From positions 3,658,001 to 3,722,000 of the forward strand of contig OZ245815.1 in assembly GCA_965228425.1 (NCBI GenBank): a stretch of DNA of 64,000 nucleotides, written 5' to 3'. Below are positions 26,328-33,353 of the stretch, piece by piece. The stretch's first letter is position 1. Each line of letters starts with the position of its first letter. Below the pieces are notes generated by a model. The model did not search any database and was not told the origin of the DNA. It was given only the letters and a program-made list of their open reading frames with translations. The translations under genes were made by a program, and so were the position numbers. The DNA is from JAJFJD01 sp965228425 (GTDB lineage: Bacteria > Pseudomonadota > Alphaproteobacteria > UBA8366).

Positions 26328-26371
26328 TTGCAACCGGCACGAATCGCTATATACCACTGCCTAATCAGGCA
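26328..26371 (+). promoter_or_regulatory. Candidate promoter and operator dyad upstream of the dehydrogenase gene
   Basis: TTGCAA at 26328 and TATACC at 26350 are 16 bp apart and could be a sigma-70 promoter. Just behind lies the dyad TGCCT-AATC-AGGCA (26358-26371), where the transcript would begin. The dyad has no T-run after it on either strand, so it looks more like an operator than a terminator. No regulator gene is adjacent. Confidence 0.35.
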
Positions 26372-26400
26372 TCGAAAAACCGGTACGGGACACAGACACC

Positions 26401-27420
26401 ATGATCGACGCAACGCTGCTGCCGGGCGACGGGATCGGTCCGGAAATTACCGAGGCCGTGGTCGACATTCTCGATCACCTGGGCGCGCCCTTTAAGTGGG
26501 ACACGCAAGTTGCCGGGCTTGCCGCGATCGACGAAGGCGGCGACCCGCTGCCGCAGGAAACGCTGGACAGCATCAAACGCACCGGTCTCGCCCTGAAGGG
26601 GCCGCTAACGACCCCGATCGGCGGCGGCTTCAAGTCCATTAACGTGCGCCTGCGACAGGAATTCGAACTCTACGCCAATGTCCGCCCGGCGAAGACGATT
26701 ATGCCCGGCGGCCGTTTCGAGGGCGTCGATCTGGTCATCATGCGGGAGAATCTGGAGGGCCTGTACGCGGTCGATGAACGGTTCGAAGCGCGCGGCGACG
26801 ATCCGAAGGCGGTGGCCTTTTCCTCCGGCTACAACACCCGGGTGGAATGTCGCCGCATCGCCGAGTTCGCCTTCGACTACGCCGTCCGCCACAAGCGCAA
26901 ACGGGTCACCATCGTCCACAAGGCCAACATCCTGAAGGCGTTGAGCGGATTGTTCCTGGAGGAATCGCTAGCGGTGGCGAAGGAATACGAAGGCCGGGTC
27001 GAGACCGACGACCGCATCGTCGACGCCTGCGCCATGCAACTCGCGATGAACCCGGAACAGTTCGACATCCTGGTCACGACCAATCTGTTCGGCGACATCC
27101 TCTCGGACCTCGCCGCGGGTATCACCGGCGGTCTCGGCTTGGCCCCGGGCGCCAACATCGGTGAGGACGCCGCCATCTTCGAGGCGGTGCACGGCTCGGC
27201 GCCGGACATCGCCGGCCAAGGCAAGGCAAACCCCTGCGCTCTGCTCATGGCATCGGCGCTAATGCTGGATCATGTCGGTCAGACCGACCTGGCGACGCGC
27301 ATTCGCGACGCGGTCCAAGCTACGTTGCAGGGACCGAAAGACAGACTGACAGGCGACCTCGGCGGCACGGGCATGACGCGGGACATCACCGCCGCGATCA
27401 AGGACAATTTGCCCGCTTAG
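26401..27420 (+). CDS. Isocitrate/isopropylmalate dehydrogenase family protein (NAD-IDH-like)
   Basis: 339-aa beta-decarboxylating dehydrogenase. Motifs: LLPGDGIGPEITEAVV at the start; the substrate segment KSINVRLRQEFELYANVRP; VIMRENLEGLY; the catalytic Tyr/Lys region KRVTIVHKANILK; the metal site TNLFGDILSDLAAGITGGLG; and EAVHGSAPDIAGQGKANP for NAD. The SINVRLRQEF pattern is like NAD-dependent isocitrate or homoisocitrate dehydrogenases rather than LeuB. It lies 81 bp after the lyase gene with its own putative promoter, and overlaps the convergent PrpD gene by 4 bp. It may be a paralogue serving a hydroxy-acid pathway. Confidence 0.88.
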   Translation: MIDATLLPGDGIGPEITEAVVDILDHLGAPFKWDTQVAGLAAIDEGGDPLPQETLDSIKRTGLALKGPLTTPIGGGFKSINVRLRQEFELYANVRPAKTIMPGGRFEGVDLVIMRENLEGLYAVDERFEARGDDPKAVAFSSGYNTRVECRRIAEFAFDYAVRHKRKRVTIVHKANILKALSGLFLEESLAVAKEYEGRVETDDRIVDACAMQLAMNPEQFDILVTTNLFGDILSDLAAGITGGLGLAPGANIGEDAAIFEAVHGSAPDIAGQGKANPCALLMASALMLDHVGQTDLATRIRDAVQATLQGPKDRLTGDLGGTGMTRDITAAIKDNLPA

Positions 27421-28817
27421 ACAGCCGGCGCGGCCATGATCCGGATCAGCTCGTCGACTGTCGGCTGACTTTCCAAGGCCTGAACCAATCCGATCAGGTC
27501 TTCGACCTGCGCCGCCGATAGGCACGACCGCACGACATCCCGGAACTTACGCTCGACATCATCGGCCGATAGCGGGTTCTCGGCGCTGCCGCGCCGATTG
27601 AGAATTTCGGCATCGAGAGTCCGGCCATCTTGGGTCCGCACCGATACGCGCGCGGCATGCCGGAAGGCCGCGCCCATCGCCTCGATCTCCGGGTCGATCC
27701 GCGCCGTGATCCGGCCGATGAAGTCCAGGACCGCCGGATCCTGCAACCGGTCCTCCCGGTATTGTTCGACGAAGGCATTCCCATCGATCGCGATCATCGC
27801 CAGGCCGAAATACAAATTCATCTGCGCCGCTGTCAGGCCCTGCGCTTTGTATTCCCAGGCGCAATGCACATAAGTCGCTTCACTGATCGCCACGTCGACC
27901 GCGGCGATATCGTCAGCATTCAGGCCATTGTCGCGAATGATCTGAAGCAGCGCATCCAGCGCCGTGTGGATGCTGGTCACGGCGGCGTACGGCTTGAACC
28001 CGACATTCGATACTTCCCACACGCTGCCAAGCCCGGCGGTGAGTTTCTCCGGCGCCGGGTTATCGGAATGCGTCACAAGATACCCGCCATAGGCCGCTTC
28101 CAGCACGTCTTCGACGCCGGTGAAGCCGCGTTGGGCCAGTTGCGCCGAATAAATCCCGCTCTGCGCGGCGCGGCCGGAGTGCAGCCGTTTCACCATCGCC
28201 CCCTCCTGCGCCGCCATGAGGCCGCCCGCCTGAGAGCCGACGATGCCGAGGCAGTGCAGCGTCCGGTCGGTGTCGAGGCCGAGCATGCGGGCCGCCGTGG
28301 CCGCCGCCACGAACGCGCCGGACGTACCCTGCGGGTGGAATCCGTTCAGGAGCAACCGCACCGTCGCCGCGTTACCCACGCGCGCGCCGACCTCATACCC
28401 CGCGACGATCGCCGTGATCAGCGCCTGCCCGCTCGCCGAACCCTGCGCCTCGGCCAAAGCCAACGCCACCGGAAACGCCAAGGATCCGGGATGGATGATC
28501 GATTCCTTATGGATGTCGTCCAGTTCGAAGGCATGACCCGCCGTGCTGTTGACCAGCACCGCGTTGGCCGCCGACGTCTTCGTACCGCTCCCGAAGATCG
28601 ACGCTTCCGCCCGCGCGCCTTCGGCCTCCACCATACCCTGCACATGCCGCGTCCATGGCAGCGTCGCACCGTGTAGGCACACGCCGATACTGTCCAGGAT
28701 CGACAGCTTGATATGGCGGATCACCTCAGCCGGAATATCGTCGAACTGCAGGGTCGCGGCGAACCGCGCCAAATCGCGCGTCGCGTTAAGTAGTAGAGGT
28801 GGTTTGGATGCGCTCAT
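27417..28817 (-). CDS. MmgE/PrpD family protein
   Basis: 466 aa. Members of this family are 2-methylcitrate or aconitate-type dehydratases, itaconate-related decarboxylases (CAD) or unknown. The N-terminal helical domain with IKLSILDSIGVCLHGATLPW and AVLVNSTAGHAFELDDIH is the PrpD hallmark. The second domain has VGFKPYAAVTSIHTALDAL and QMNLYFGLAMIAIDG. It is cytoplasmic and not iron-sulfur dependent. Its 3' end overlaps the dehydrogenase gene by 4 bp, and its 5' end faces away from parC, 71 bp downstream of the parC stop. Substrate unknown. A link to propionate or acrylate use with the lyase cluster would be attractive but is unproven. Confidence 0.88.
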   Translation of the reverse strand: MSASKPPLLLNATRDLARFAATLQFDDIPAEVIRHIKLSILDSIGVCLHGATLPWTRHVQGMVEAEGARAEASIFGSGTKTSAANAVLVNSTAGHAFELDDIHKESIIHPGSLAFPVALALAEAQGSASGQALITAIVAGYEVGARVGNAATVRLLLNGFHPQGTSGAFVAAATAARMLGLDTDRTLHCLGIVGSQAGGLMAAQEGAMVKRLHSGRAAQSGIYSAQLAQRGFTGVEDVLEAAYGGYLVTHSDNPAPEKLTAGLGSVWEVSNVGFKPYAAVTSIHTALDALLQIIRDNGLNADDIAAVDVAISEATYVHCAWEYKAQGLTAAQMNLYFGLAMIAIDGNAFVEQYREDRLQDPAVLDFIGRITARIDPEIEAMGAAFRHAARVSVRTQDGRTLDAEILNRRGSAENPLSADDVERKFRDVVRSCLSAAQVEDLIGLVQALESQPTVDELIRIMAAPAV

Positions 28818-28888
28818 GGGGAAATCTTTCGGGGCGGCATTCAGGGTCGCCCCAACTTACCGCAACCTCACCCGACTCTTGAAACCGC

Positions 28889-31111
28889 CTACCGGAACCG
28901 GTTGGTCTTCGAGAAGCCGCGCGGCACGACCCGGCCCGCCTGGGCACGCTTGCCGATCCAGTTCTCCAGCTTTGTCTCGGTCCGCGTGCGGTCACCGATC
29001 TGCCAAGATAGGCCCTCCTCCATCGTGAAGGAGGTCACGTCGGCCAACCCGCCCTTGTTGAAGCGCTGCAGGATGACTCCGCGGCCGCGGCTCATTTCCG
29101 GCAATTCCTCGGCGGGAAAGATCAGCAGCTTGCGGTTGTCGCCGACGACGGCCACATGGTCGCCCTTGAAGATCGCGCAGGCGGTCGCCTCGGCGCTGGC
29201 GCCGAGATTGAGCACTTGTTTGCCGCCGCGTGTCTGCGCGACGACATCCTTCTCCGCGACCACGAAGCCCCGCCCGTCGCTCGACGCCACGATGCGTTTC
29301 TGTTCCGGATCGTGCACGCTGAGCGCAACCACGTTGTGCTCGTTGCCGAGATCGATCATCAGGCTCAACGGCTCGCCGAATCCGCGCCCGCCCGGCAGCT
29401 TGTCGACGCTGATCGTGTAGAAACGGCCATTGGTGGCGAACAGGATGAGCTTGTCGGTGGTCTGCGCGTGGAAGGCGAAGCGGTGACGGTCGCCTTCCTT
29501 GTATTTCACATCGCCGAACTTCTCGAGATGTCCGCGCGCCGCGCGAATCCAACCTTTTTCGGAACACAGCACGGTTACCGGCTCGCGCTCGATCATCGCT
29601 TCGAGCGGGATCACGACCGCCGACGGTGCGTCGCCCAACTCGGTGCGGCGGCGGCCGAGGTCGGTGTCCGGACCAAACGCCTTCTTCATCTCGGTGATTT
29701 CACCGGCGACCTTCTTCCAGCGCAGTTTCGCGTCCTTGAGCAGTTTCTTCAGGCCCTTGCGTTCCTCGGTCAGGGCGTCGTGCTCGTTCTGGATCTCCAT
29801 CTCTTCGAGCTTGCGCAAATGCCGCAAGCGCATGTTGAGGATGGCTTCCGCCTGCACCTCGGTCAGCTTGAACGCCTTGATCAACTCGGCCTTAGGATCG
29901 TCCTCTTCGCGGATGATCCGGATCACCTCGTCGAGATTGAGATAGGCGATCAGCAAACCACCCAGCACCTCGAGGCGATGCTCGATCTTCTCCAGCCGGT
30001 GCTTGCTGCGCCGGATCAACACGTCGTGCCGGTGATCCAGGAAAGCCTGCAGGACTTCGCGCAGGTTCATCACCCGCGGCGTCACGCCCTGGTCCAACAC
30101 GTTCATGTTCAACGAAAAGCGCGATTCCAGATCGGTCTGCCGGAACAGGCTTTCCATCAGATGGTCCGGATCGACGTTGCGGCTCTTCGGCTCCAGGACG
30201 AGGCGGACCTCGGTCGTCGATTCGTCATGCACGTCGCCGAGCATGGTGAGCTTGCGGGCATGCATCAGTTCGGCGATCTTCTCGATCAGCTTCGCCTTCT
30301 GTACCTGATACGGCATCCCCGTGACGATCACGCGATAGCCGCCGCCCTTGATCTTCTCGACCTCATAGCTGGCGCGCACCCGGAAACTGCCGCGCCCGGT
30401 CTTGTACGCCTCGACGATGGCGTCGCGGTTTTCACACAGCACGCCGCCGGTCGGGAAATCCGGTCCGGGGATCAGGTCGACCAGCTTGGCGACGGTCGCC
30501 TTCGGGAACTTGATGAGATGCAACAGCCCGTTGCAGATTTCAGCCACGTTATGCGGCGGGATGCTCGTCGCCATGCCGACGGCGATGCCCGCCGCCCCGT
30601 TCGCCAGCAGGTTCGGGAAATTCGCCGGCAGCACGACGGGTTCGTCGCCCTCGCCGTCATAGGTGCCGCGAAAGTCGACCGCGTCCTCGTCGATGCCCTC
30701 GAGCAGCCGCTTCGCGACGTCGGTCATGCGCGCCTCGGTATAGCGCATCGCCGCCGCGTTATCGCCGTCGATATTGCCGAAGTTGCCCTGACCGTCGACC
30801 AGCGGGTAGCGCACCGCGAAATCCTGCGCCAACCGCACCATCGCGTCGTAGATCGCCGCGTCGCCATGCGGATGATATTTGCCCATCACGTCGCCGACGA
30901 TGCGCGCGCATTTCTTGAACCCGGATTCGGGATTCAGGCGCAGTTCGCGCATTGCATGCAGCAGCCGCCGGTGCACGGGCTTCAGGCCGTCGCGCACATC
31001 CGGCAGCGACCGCGCCATGATCGTCGACAGCGCATAGGACAGATACCGCTCGCCCAGCGCGTCGGCCAATGGGACCGGGCGCACCTCGCCCGTGGATTTC
31101 GCTTTCGCCAT
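28889..31111 (-). CDS. parC: DNA topoisomerase IV subunit A
   Basis: 740 aa from the ATG at 31111 (MAKAKSTGEVRPVPLADAL). Decatenates and relaxes DNA with ParE. The winged-helix and tower regions are typical: YALSTIMARSLPDVRDGLKPVHRRLL, the PHGDAAIYDAMVRLAQ helix of the quinolone region, and the DNA-cleaving Tyr124 in MRYTEARM. The C-terminal domain is a short beta-propeller without a GyrA box, which separates it from GyrA. It stands alone, with parE elsewhere. Confidence 0.95.
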   Translation of the reverse strand: MAKAKSTGEVRPVPLADALGERYLSYALSTIMARSLPDVRDGLKPVHRRLLHAMRELRLNPESGFKKCARIVGDVMGKYHPHGDAAIYDAMVRLAQDFAVRYPLVDGQGNFGNIDGDNAAAMRYTEARMTDVAKRLLEGIDEDAVDFRGTYDGEGDEPVVLPANFPNLLANGAAGIAVGMATSIPPHNVAEICNGLLHLIKFPKATVAKLVDLIPGPDFPTGGVLCENRDAIVEAYKTGRGSFRVRASYEVEKIKGGGYRVIVTGMPYQVQKAKLIEKIAELMHARKLTMLGDVHDESTTEVRLVLEPKSRNVDPDHLMESLFRQTDLESRFSLNMNVLDQGVTPRVMNLREVLQAFLDHRHDVLIRRSKHRLEKIEHRLEVLGGLLIAYLNLDEVIRIIREEDDPKAELIKAFKLTEVQAEAILNMRLRHLRKLEEMEIQNEHDALTEERKGLKKLLKDAKLRWKKVAGEITEMKKAFGPDTDLGRRRTELGDAPSAVVIPLEAMIEREPVTVLCSEKGWIRAARGHLEKFGDVKYKEGDRHRFAFHAQTTDKLILFATNGRFYTISVDKLPGGRGFGEPLSLMIDLGNEHNVVALSVHDPEQKRIVASSDGRGFVVAEKDVVAQTRGGKQVLNLGASAEATACAIFKGDHVAVVGDNRKLLIFPAEELPEMSRGRGVILQRFNKGGLADVTSFTMEEGLSWQIGDRTRTETKLENWIGKRAQAGRVVPRGFSKTNRFR

Positions 31112-31187
31112 GTGTCCGTTCAAATCCCCCGCTCGTGAGACACGAGATATTGATAGCACGCGCGGTCATAGACGCAAGGGGTTGTGG

Positions 31188-31280
31188 TTACGCCCTGTCG
31201 CGGTCCACCTCCGTGAAATCGTCCTCGGCCGCAAAAAGCGCCTCGATGACCGGGCAAACCGCCACCGCGCCGTCTTCGCA
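31188..31280 (-). pseudogene. Stranded 3' remnant of the MerR-family gene
   Basis: In frame with the regulator gene but behind its TAA stop at 31281-31283, the next 30 codons read C-E-D-G-A-V-A-V-C-P-V-I-E-A-L-F and on to a second stop at 31188. The Cys-x7-Cys-Pro-Val-Ile-Glu-Ala-Leu pattern is the normal C-terminus of mercury-type MerR proteins, where both cysteines bind metal. A single C-to-T change (CAA to TAA) would explain the break, because Gln is common at this place. Confidence 0.7.
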
Positions 31281-31631
31281 TTACTCGGCCAGCTGCCGCA
31301 ACGCGCGGTCCATTCGCTCCAGATCATCGATTTTCCGCCGGATATCCCGGGCATGGGCCAACGTGATCTCCCGCACCTGCTCGCAGCTCGGCGCCCCCGC
31401 ACCGGTTAGACCGAGAAGGCTGCGGATTTCATCCAGCGAAAAGCCCAGATTTCGGGCGCGGCGGATGAATACCAACCGCTTCACATGCTCCGGGGCATAC
31501 AGCCGGTGCCGCCCGGCGGTCCGCGGCGGCGGGGACAGCAGCCCGATTCGCTCGTAGTAGCGGATCGTCTCGACCTTGCAGCCGGATATCCGCGACACCT
31601 CGCCGATGGCCAACGATGTCTGTTCGGTCAT
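31281..31631 (-). CDS. MerR-family metal regulator, truncated by an in-frame stop
   Basis: 116 aa, DNA-binding regulator of the MerR family, most like mercury MerR. The winged helix (AIGEVSRISGCKVETIRYYE, then RTAGRHRLYAPEHVKRLVFI) and the dimer helix are intact. Cys83 in APSCEQV corresponds to the first metal ligand (Cys82 of Tn501 MerR). The reading frame ends at TAA just before the region holding the other two ligands, which are still present downstream (31188-31280). The product could still bind and repress but should not sense metal normally. It is divergent from the merF-like gene, with a MerR-type promoter between them. A base-calling error is the alternative. Confidence 0.8.
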   Translation of the reverse strand: MTEQTSLAIGEVSRISGCKVETIRYYERIGLLSPPPRTAGRHRLYAPEHVKRLVFIRRARNLGFSLDEIRSLLGLTGAGAPSCEQVREITLAHARDIRRKIDDLERMDRALRQLAE

Positions 31632-31642
31632 GAATTTCGCCC

Positions 31643-31673
31643 TTGAATCTATAGTCGCTACAGATTGTATGGT
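31643..31673 (+). promoter_or_regulatory. MerR-type promoter/operator with 19-bp spacer (merF module)
   Basis: TTGAAT (-35) and TATGGT (-10) are separated by the 19-bp spacer CTATAGTCGCTACAGATTG. The spacer holds the dyad CTATAG-TCG-CTACAG. The over-long spacer with a central dyad is the hallmark of promoters that MerR-family activators untwist. It drives the merF-like gene and lies 12 bp before the divergent regulator start. Confidence 0.8.
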
Positions 31674-31736
31674 GATCGCCAGCCCATTCAAGACGGCACA
31701 CAAATTTACAATGTTCTGAAACGGACCGGCCGAACC

Positions 31737-31943
31737 ATGAACAACCAATCCCTTCTGCGCACCGGCGTCATCGGAAGCACCGTCGCGGCGATCTGCTGCT
31801 TCACGCCGGCGCTGGTCATTTTGTTCGGTGCGCTCGGCCTGTCCTCGATGGTCGGTATCCTCGATTATGTGCTGCTGCCAGCCTTGGCAGTCTTCCTGGC
31901 GATCACGGGCTACGCGCTCTGGAAACGGCGGGAGGCAAGCTGA
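31737..31943 (+). CDS. merF: MerF-like mercury transport protein
   Basis: 68-aa inner-membrane protein with two helices. It matches MerF: LLRTGVIGSTVAAICCFTPA with the vicinal Cys pair in helix 1, then LDYVLLPALAVFLAITGYAL. MerF carries Hg(II) into the cell. Classical MerF has a second Cys-Cys pair near its C-terminus; here the chain stops after KRREAS and lacks it. The stop overlaps the next start (TGATG). No merA reductase or merP is in the window, so the module is incomplete or serves another soft metal. Confidence 0.8.
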   Translation: MNNQSLLRTGVIGSTVAAICCFTPALVILFGALGLSSMVGILDYVLLPALAVFLAITGYALWKRREAS

Positions 31944-32161
31944 TGCACGTTTTCTCGACCCTCACCTGCCCCGACTGCGGTTACAAAAGCCTCGAAGAGA
32001 TGCCGACGAACGCTTGCGTCTATTTTCACGAATGCAACTCCTGCAAGACGCTGCTCAAGCCGCAACCGGGCGACTGCTGCGTCTTCTGCTCCTACGGCGA
32101 CGTACCCTGCCCGCCGATCCAGACCGGCGGCGGATGCTGCGGCGTGGGCGAGCCGGGTTAA
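31943..32161 (+). CDS. GDCCVxC domain-containing small Cys-rich protein
   Basis: 72 aa with eleven Cys. It has a CPDCGY zinc-knuckle-like pair near the N-terminus, then HECNSCKTLL, then the family motif PGDCCVFCSYGDVPCPPIQ and a CC near the end. The family is known as GDCCVxC (seleno)proteins and is often found beside mercury transport genes. In this copy every position is Cys, with no in-frame TGA, so it is not a selenoprotein. It is translationally coupled to merF by a 1-bp overlap. It probably binds soft metal ions in the cytoplasm; its exact role is unknown. Confidence 0.8.
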   Translation: MHVFSTLTCPDCGYKSLEEMPTNACVYFHECNSCKTLLKPQPGDCCVFCSYGDVPCPPIQTGGGCCGVGEPG

Positions 32162-32613
32162 GCCCGCTTTTCCGGCTTGCCGTGATCGTCGGTGAGACAA
32201 TGATCGTGGGTGTAGTCCGACAGGACTTCGATGACGCGGCAGTCGCCGACCTGGCCGTGGCGGCAATCGTGGACCATGCGCTCCAACTCGGTTTTCAAAG
32301 CGTTCAGGCGTTCGATCCGCGCCTCCACCGCCGCCAGGTGCTCGCGGGCGATGCGGTCGACATCGGCGCAGGGGCGTTCGGGATCGTCGCTCAACGCCAG
32401 CATTTCACGGATCTGGTCGAGCGGAAATCCCAGCTCGCGGGCATGGCGGATGAACCCGAGGCGGGCGATATGCGCCGGTCCGTAGCGGCGCTGGTTCCCG
32501 GATGTCCGTAACGGGGCCGGCATAAGGCCGACCTCCTCGTAATAGCGGACCGTTTGCACCTTACAGCCGGTTTCCCGGGCCAGAACGCCGATAGAGAGGA
32601 CTTTGCCGTCCAT
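32158..32613 (-). CDS. MerR-family heavy-metal-responsive regulator (CadR/PbrR-like)
   Basis: 151 aa. An N-terminal winged helix (LSIGVLARETGCKVQTVRYY, then GNQRRYGPAHIARLGFIRHA) is followed by a dimer helix and a metal loop. Ligand candidates are Cys near 82 (ERPCADVD) and the pair C-RHGQVGD-C near 115-123, then a His-rich tail (YTHDHC) as in CadR-type proteins. It is intact, unlike the truncated MerR 0.5 kb away. It is divergent from the cation transporter, with a perfect MerR operator between them, so it most likely activates that gene in response to Cd, Zn, Pb or Co. The 3' end overlaps the GDCCVxC gene by 4 bp. Confidence 0.88.
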   Translation of the reverse strand: MDGKVLSIGVLARETGCKVQTVRYYEEVGLMPAPLRTSGNQRRYGPAHIARLGFIRHARELGFPLDQIREMLALSDDPERPCADVDRIAREHLAAVEARIERLNALKTELERMVHDCRHGQVGDCRVIEVLSDYTHDHCLTDDHGKPEKRA

Positions 32614-32625
32614 GTCGTTTTCCCC

Positions 32626-32656
32626 TTGAACCTACAGTCACTGTAGATATTAGGAT
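32626..32656 (+). promoter_or_regulatory. MerR-type promoter/operator with 19-bp spacer (CDF module)
   Basis: TTGAAC (-35) and TAGGAT (-10) are 19 bp apart. The spacer CTACAGTCACTGTAGATAT contains the perfect dyad CTACAG-TCA-CTGTAG. It lies 13 bp from the regulator start and 50 bp before the cation transporter start. Its half-sites are close to those of the merF promoter, so cross-binding by the intact regulator is possible. Confidence 0.82.
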
Positions 32657-32705
32657 CACGTCGTAGAAAACAAGGATTGTCCGAAACTGCGCTTCCGGAG
32701 CCATC

Positions 32706-33353
32706 ATGGCGGGTTGCTGTGACCGTAACGTGACTTTCGACGGATCATCGCCGGCGTACCGGCGCGTTCTTTGGATCGTCATCGCCATCAACGCGGTGAT
32801 GTTCGTCGTCGAGATGTCGGCGGGCGCCGCCGCCGGGTCGAAGGCGCTGCAAGCCGACGCCCTCGATTTCCTCGGCGACACGCTGACCTATGGGCTCAGC
32901 CTCTACGTCATCGGCAAATCGGTGCGCATGCGGGCGACTGCGGCGCTGATGAAGGGCGTTTCCCTCGCCCTGATGGGCATCGGCGTCTTGGGATGGACGA
33001 TCTATCAGACCTTCATCCTCGGTGTGCCTGACGCGATGGTGATGAGCGGCGTCGCCTTCCTCGCCTTCGCGGCCAATATAGTGTGCGCGCTGTTGCTGCT
33101 GAAGTTCCGGGACGGCGATTCGAATGTGCGCTCGGTCTGGCTGTGCAGCCGTAACGATGCGATCGGCAACGTTGCGGTGATTGGCGCGGCGGGCGTGGTC
33201 CTCCTGACCGGCAGCGCATGGCCCGATCTGATCGTCGCCGCGGCGATGGCCGCGTTATTCCTGCAGTCGTCGATCAAGATCATCCGCCAGGCGACGACTG
33301 AGTTGCGCTTGGTGCGCGCCGACGCGGAAGCTTCCGCCGGTACTGCGGATTAG
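32706..33353 (+). CDS. Cation transporter (cation diffusion facilitator-like)
   Basis: 215 aa with about six membrane helices and no large C-terminal cytoplasmic domain, so it is a short CDF-like protein. Helix 2 has the metal motif QADALDFLGDTLTYG (two Asp four residues apart), and a later helix has SRNDAIGNV, where Asn replaces the His of the usual HxxxD. An N-terminal CCD motif could take up metal. It should export Zn, Cd or Co out of the cytoplasm. Control by the divergent MerR protein through the 19-bp-spacer promoter is clear from the layout. It converges with the NicO gene (4-bp overlap). Confidence 0.85.
   Translation: MAGCCDRNVTFDGSSPAYRRVLWIVIAINAVMFVVEMSAGAAAGSKALQADALDFLGDTLTYGLSLYVIGKSVRMRATAALMKGVSLALMGIGVLGWTIYQTFILGVPDAMVMSGVAFLAFAANIVCALLLLKFRDGDSNVRSVWLCSRNDAIGNVAVIGAAGVVLLTGSAWPDLIVAAAMAALFLQSSIKIIRQATTELRLVRADAEASAGTAD

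Noticed and set aside
26358..26371. Dyad after the lyase gene as a rho-independent terminator
   Set aside because: The stem is only five pairs and no T-run follows on either strand; operator is the better reading.
29156..31138. 660-aa open frame opposite parC
   Set aside because: Antisense shadow; the minus-strand frame is unmistakably ParC with its active-site Tyr.
31281..31283. Selenocysteine or read-through explanation for the stop in the MerR gene
   Set aside because: The stop is TAA, not TGA, and no family member uses recoding here. A nonsense mutation or base-call error is simpler.
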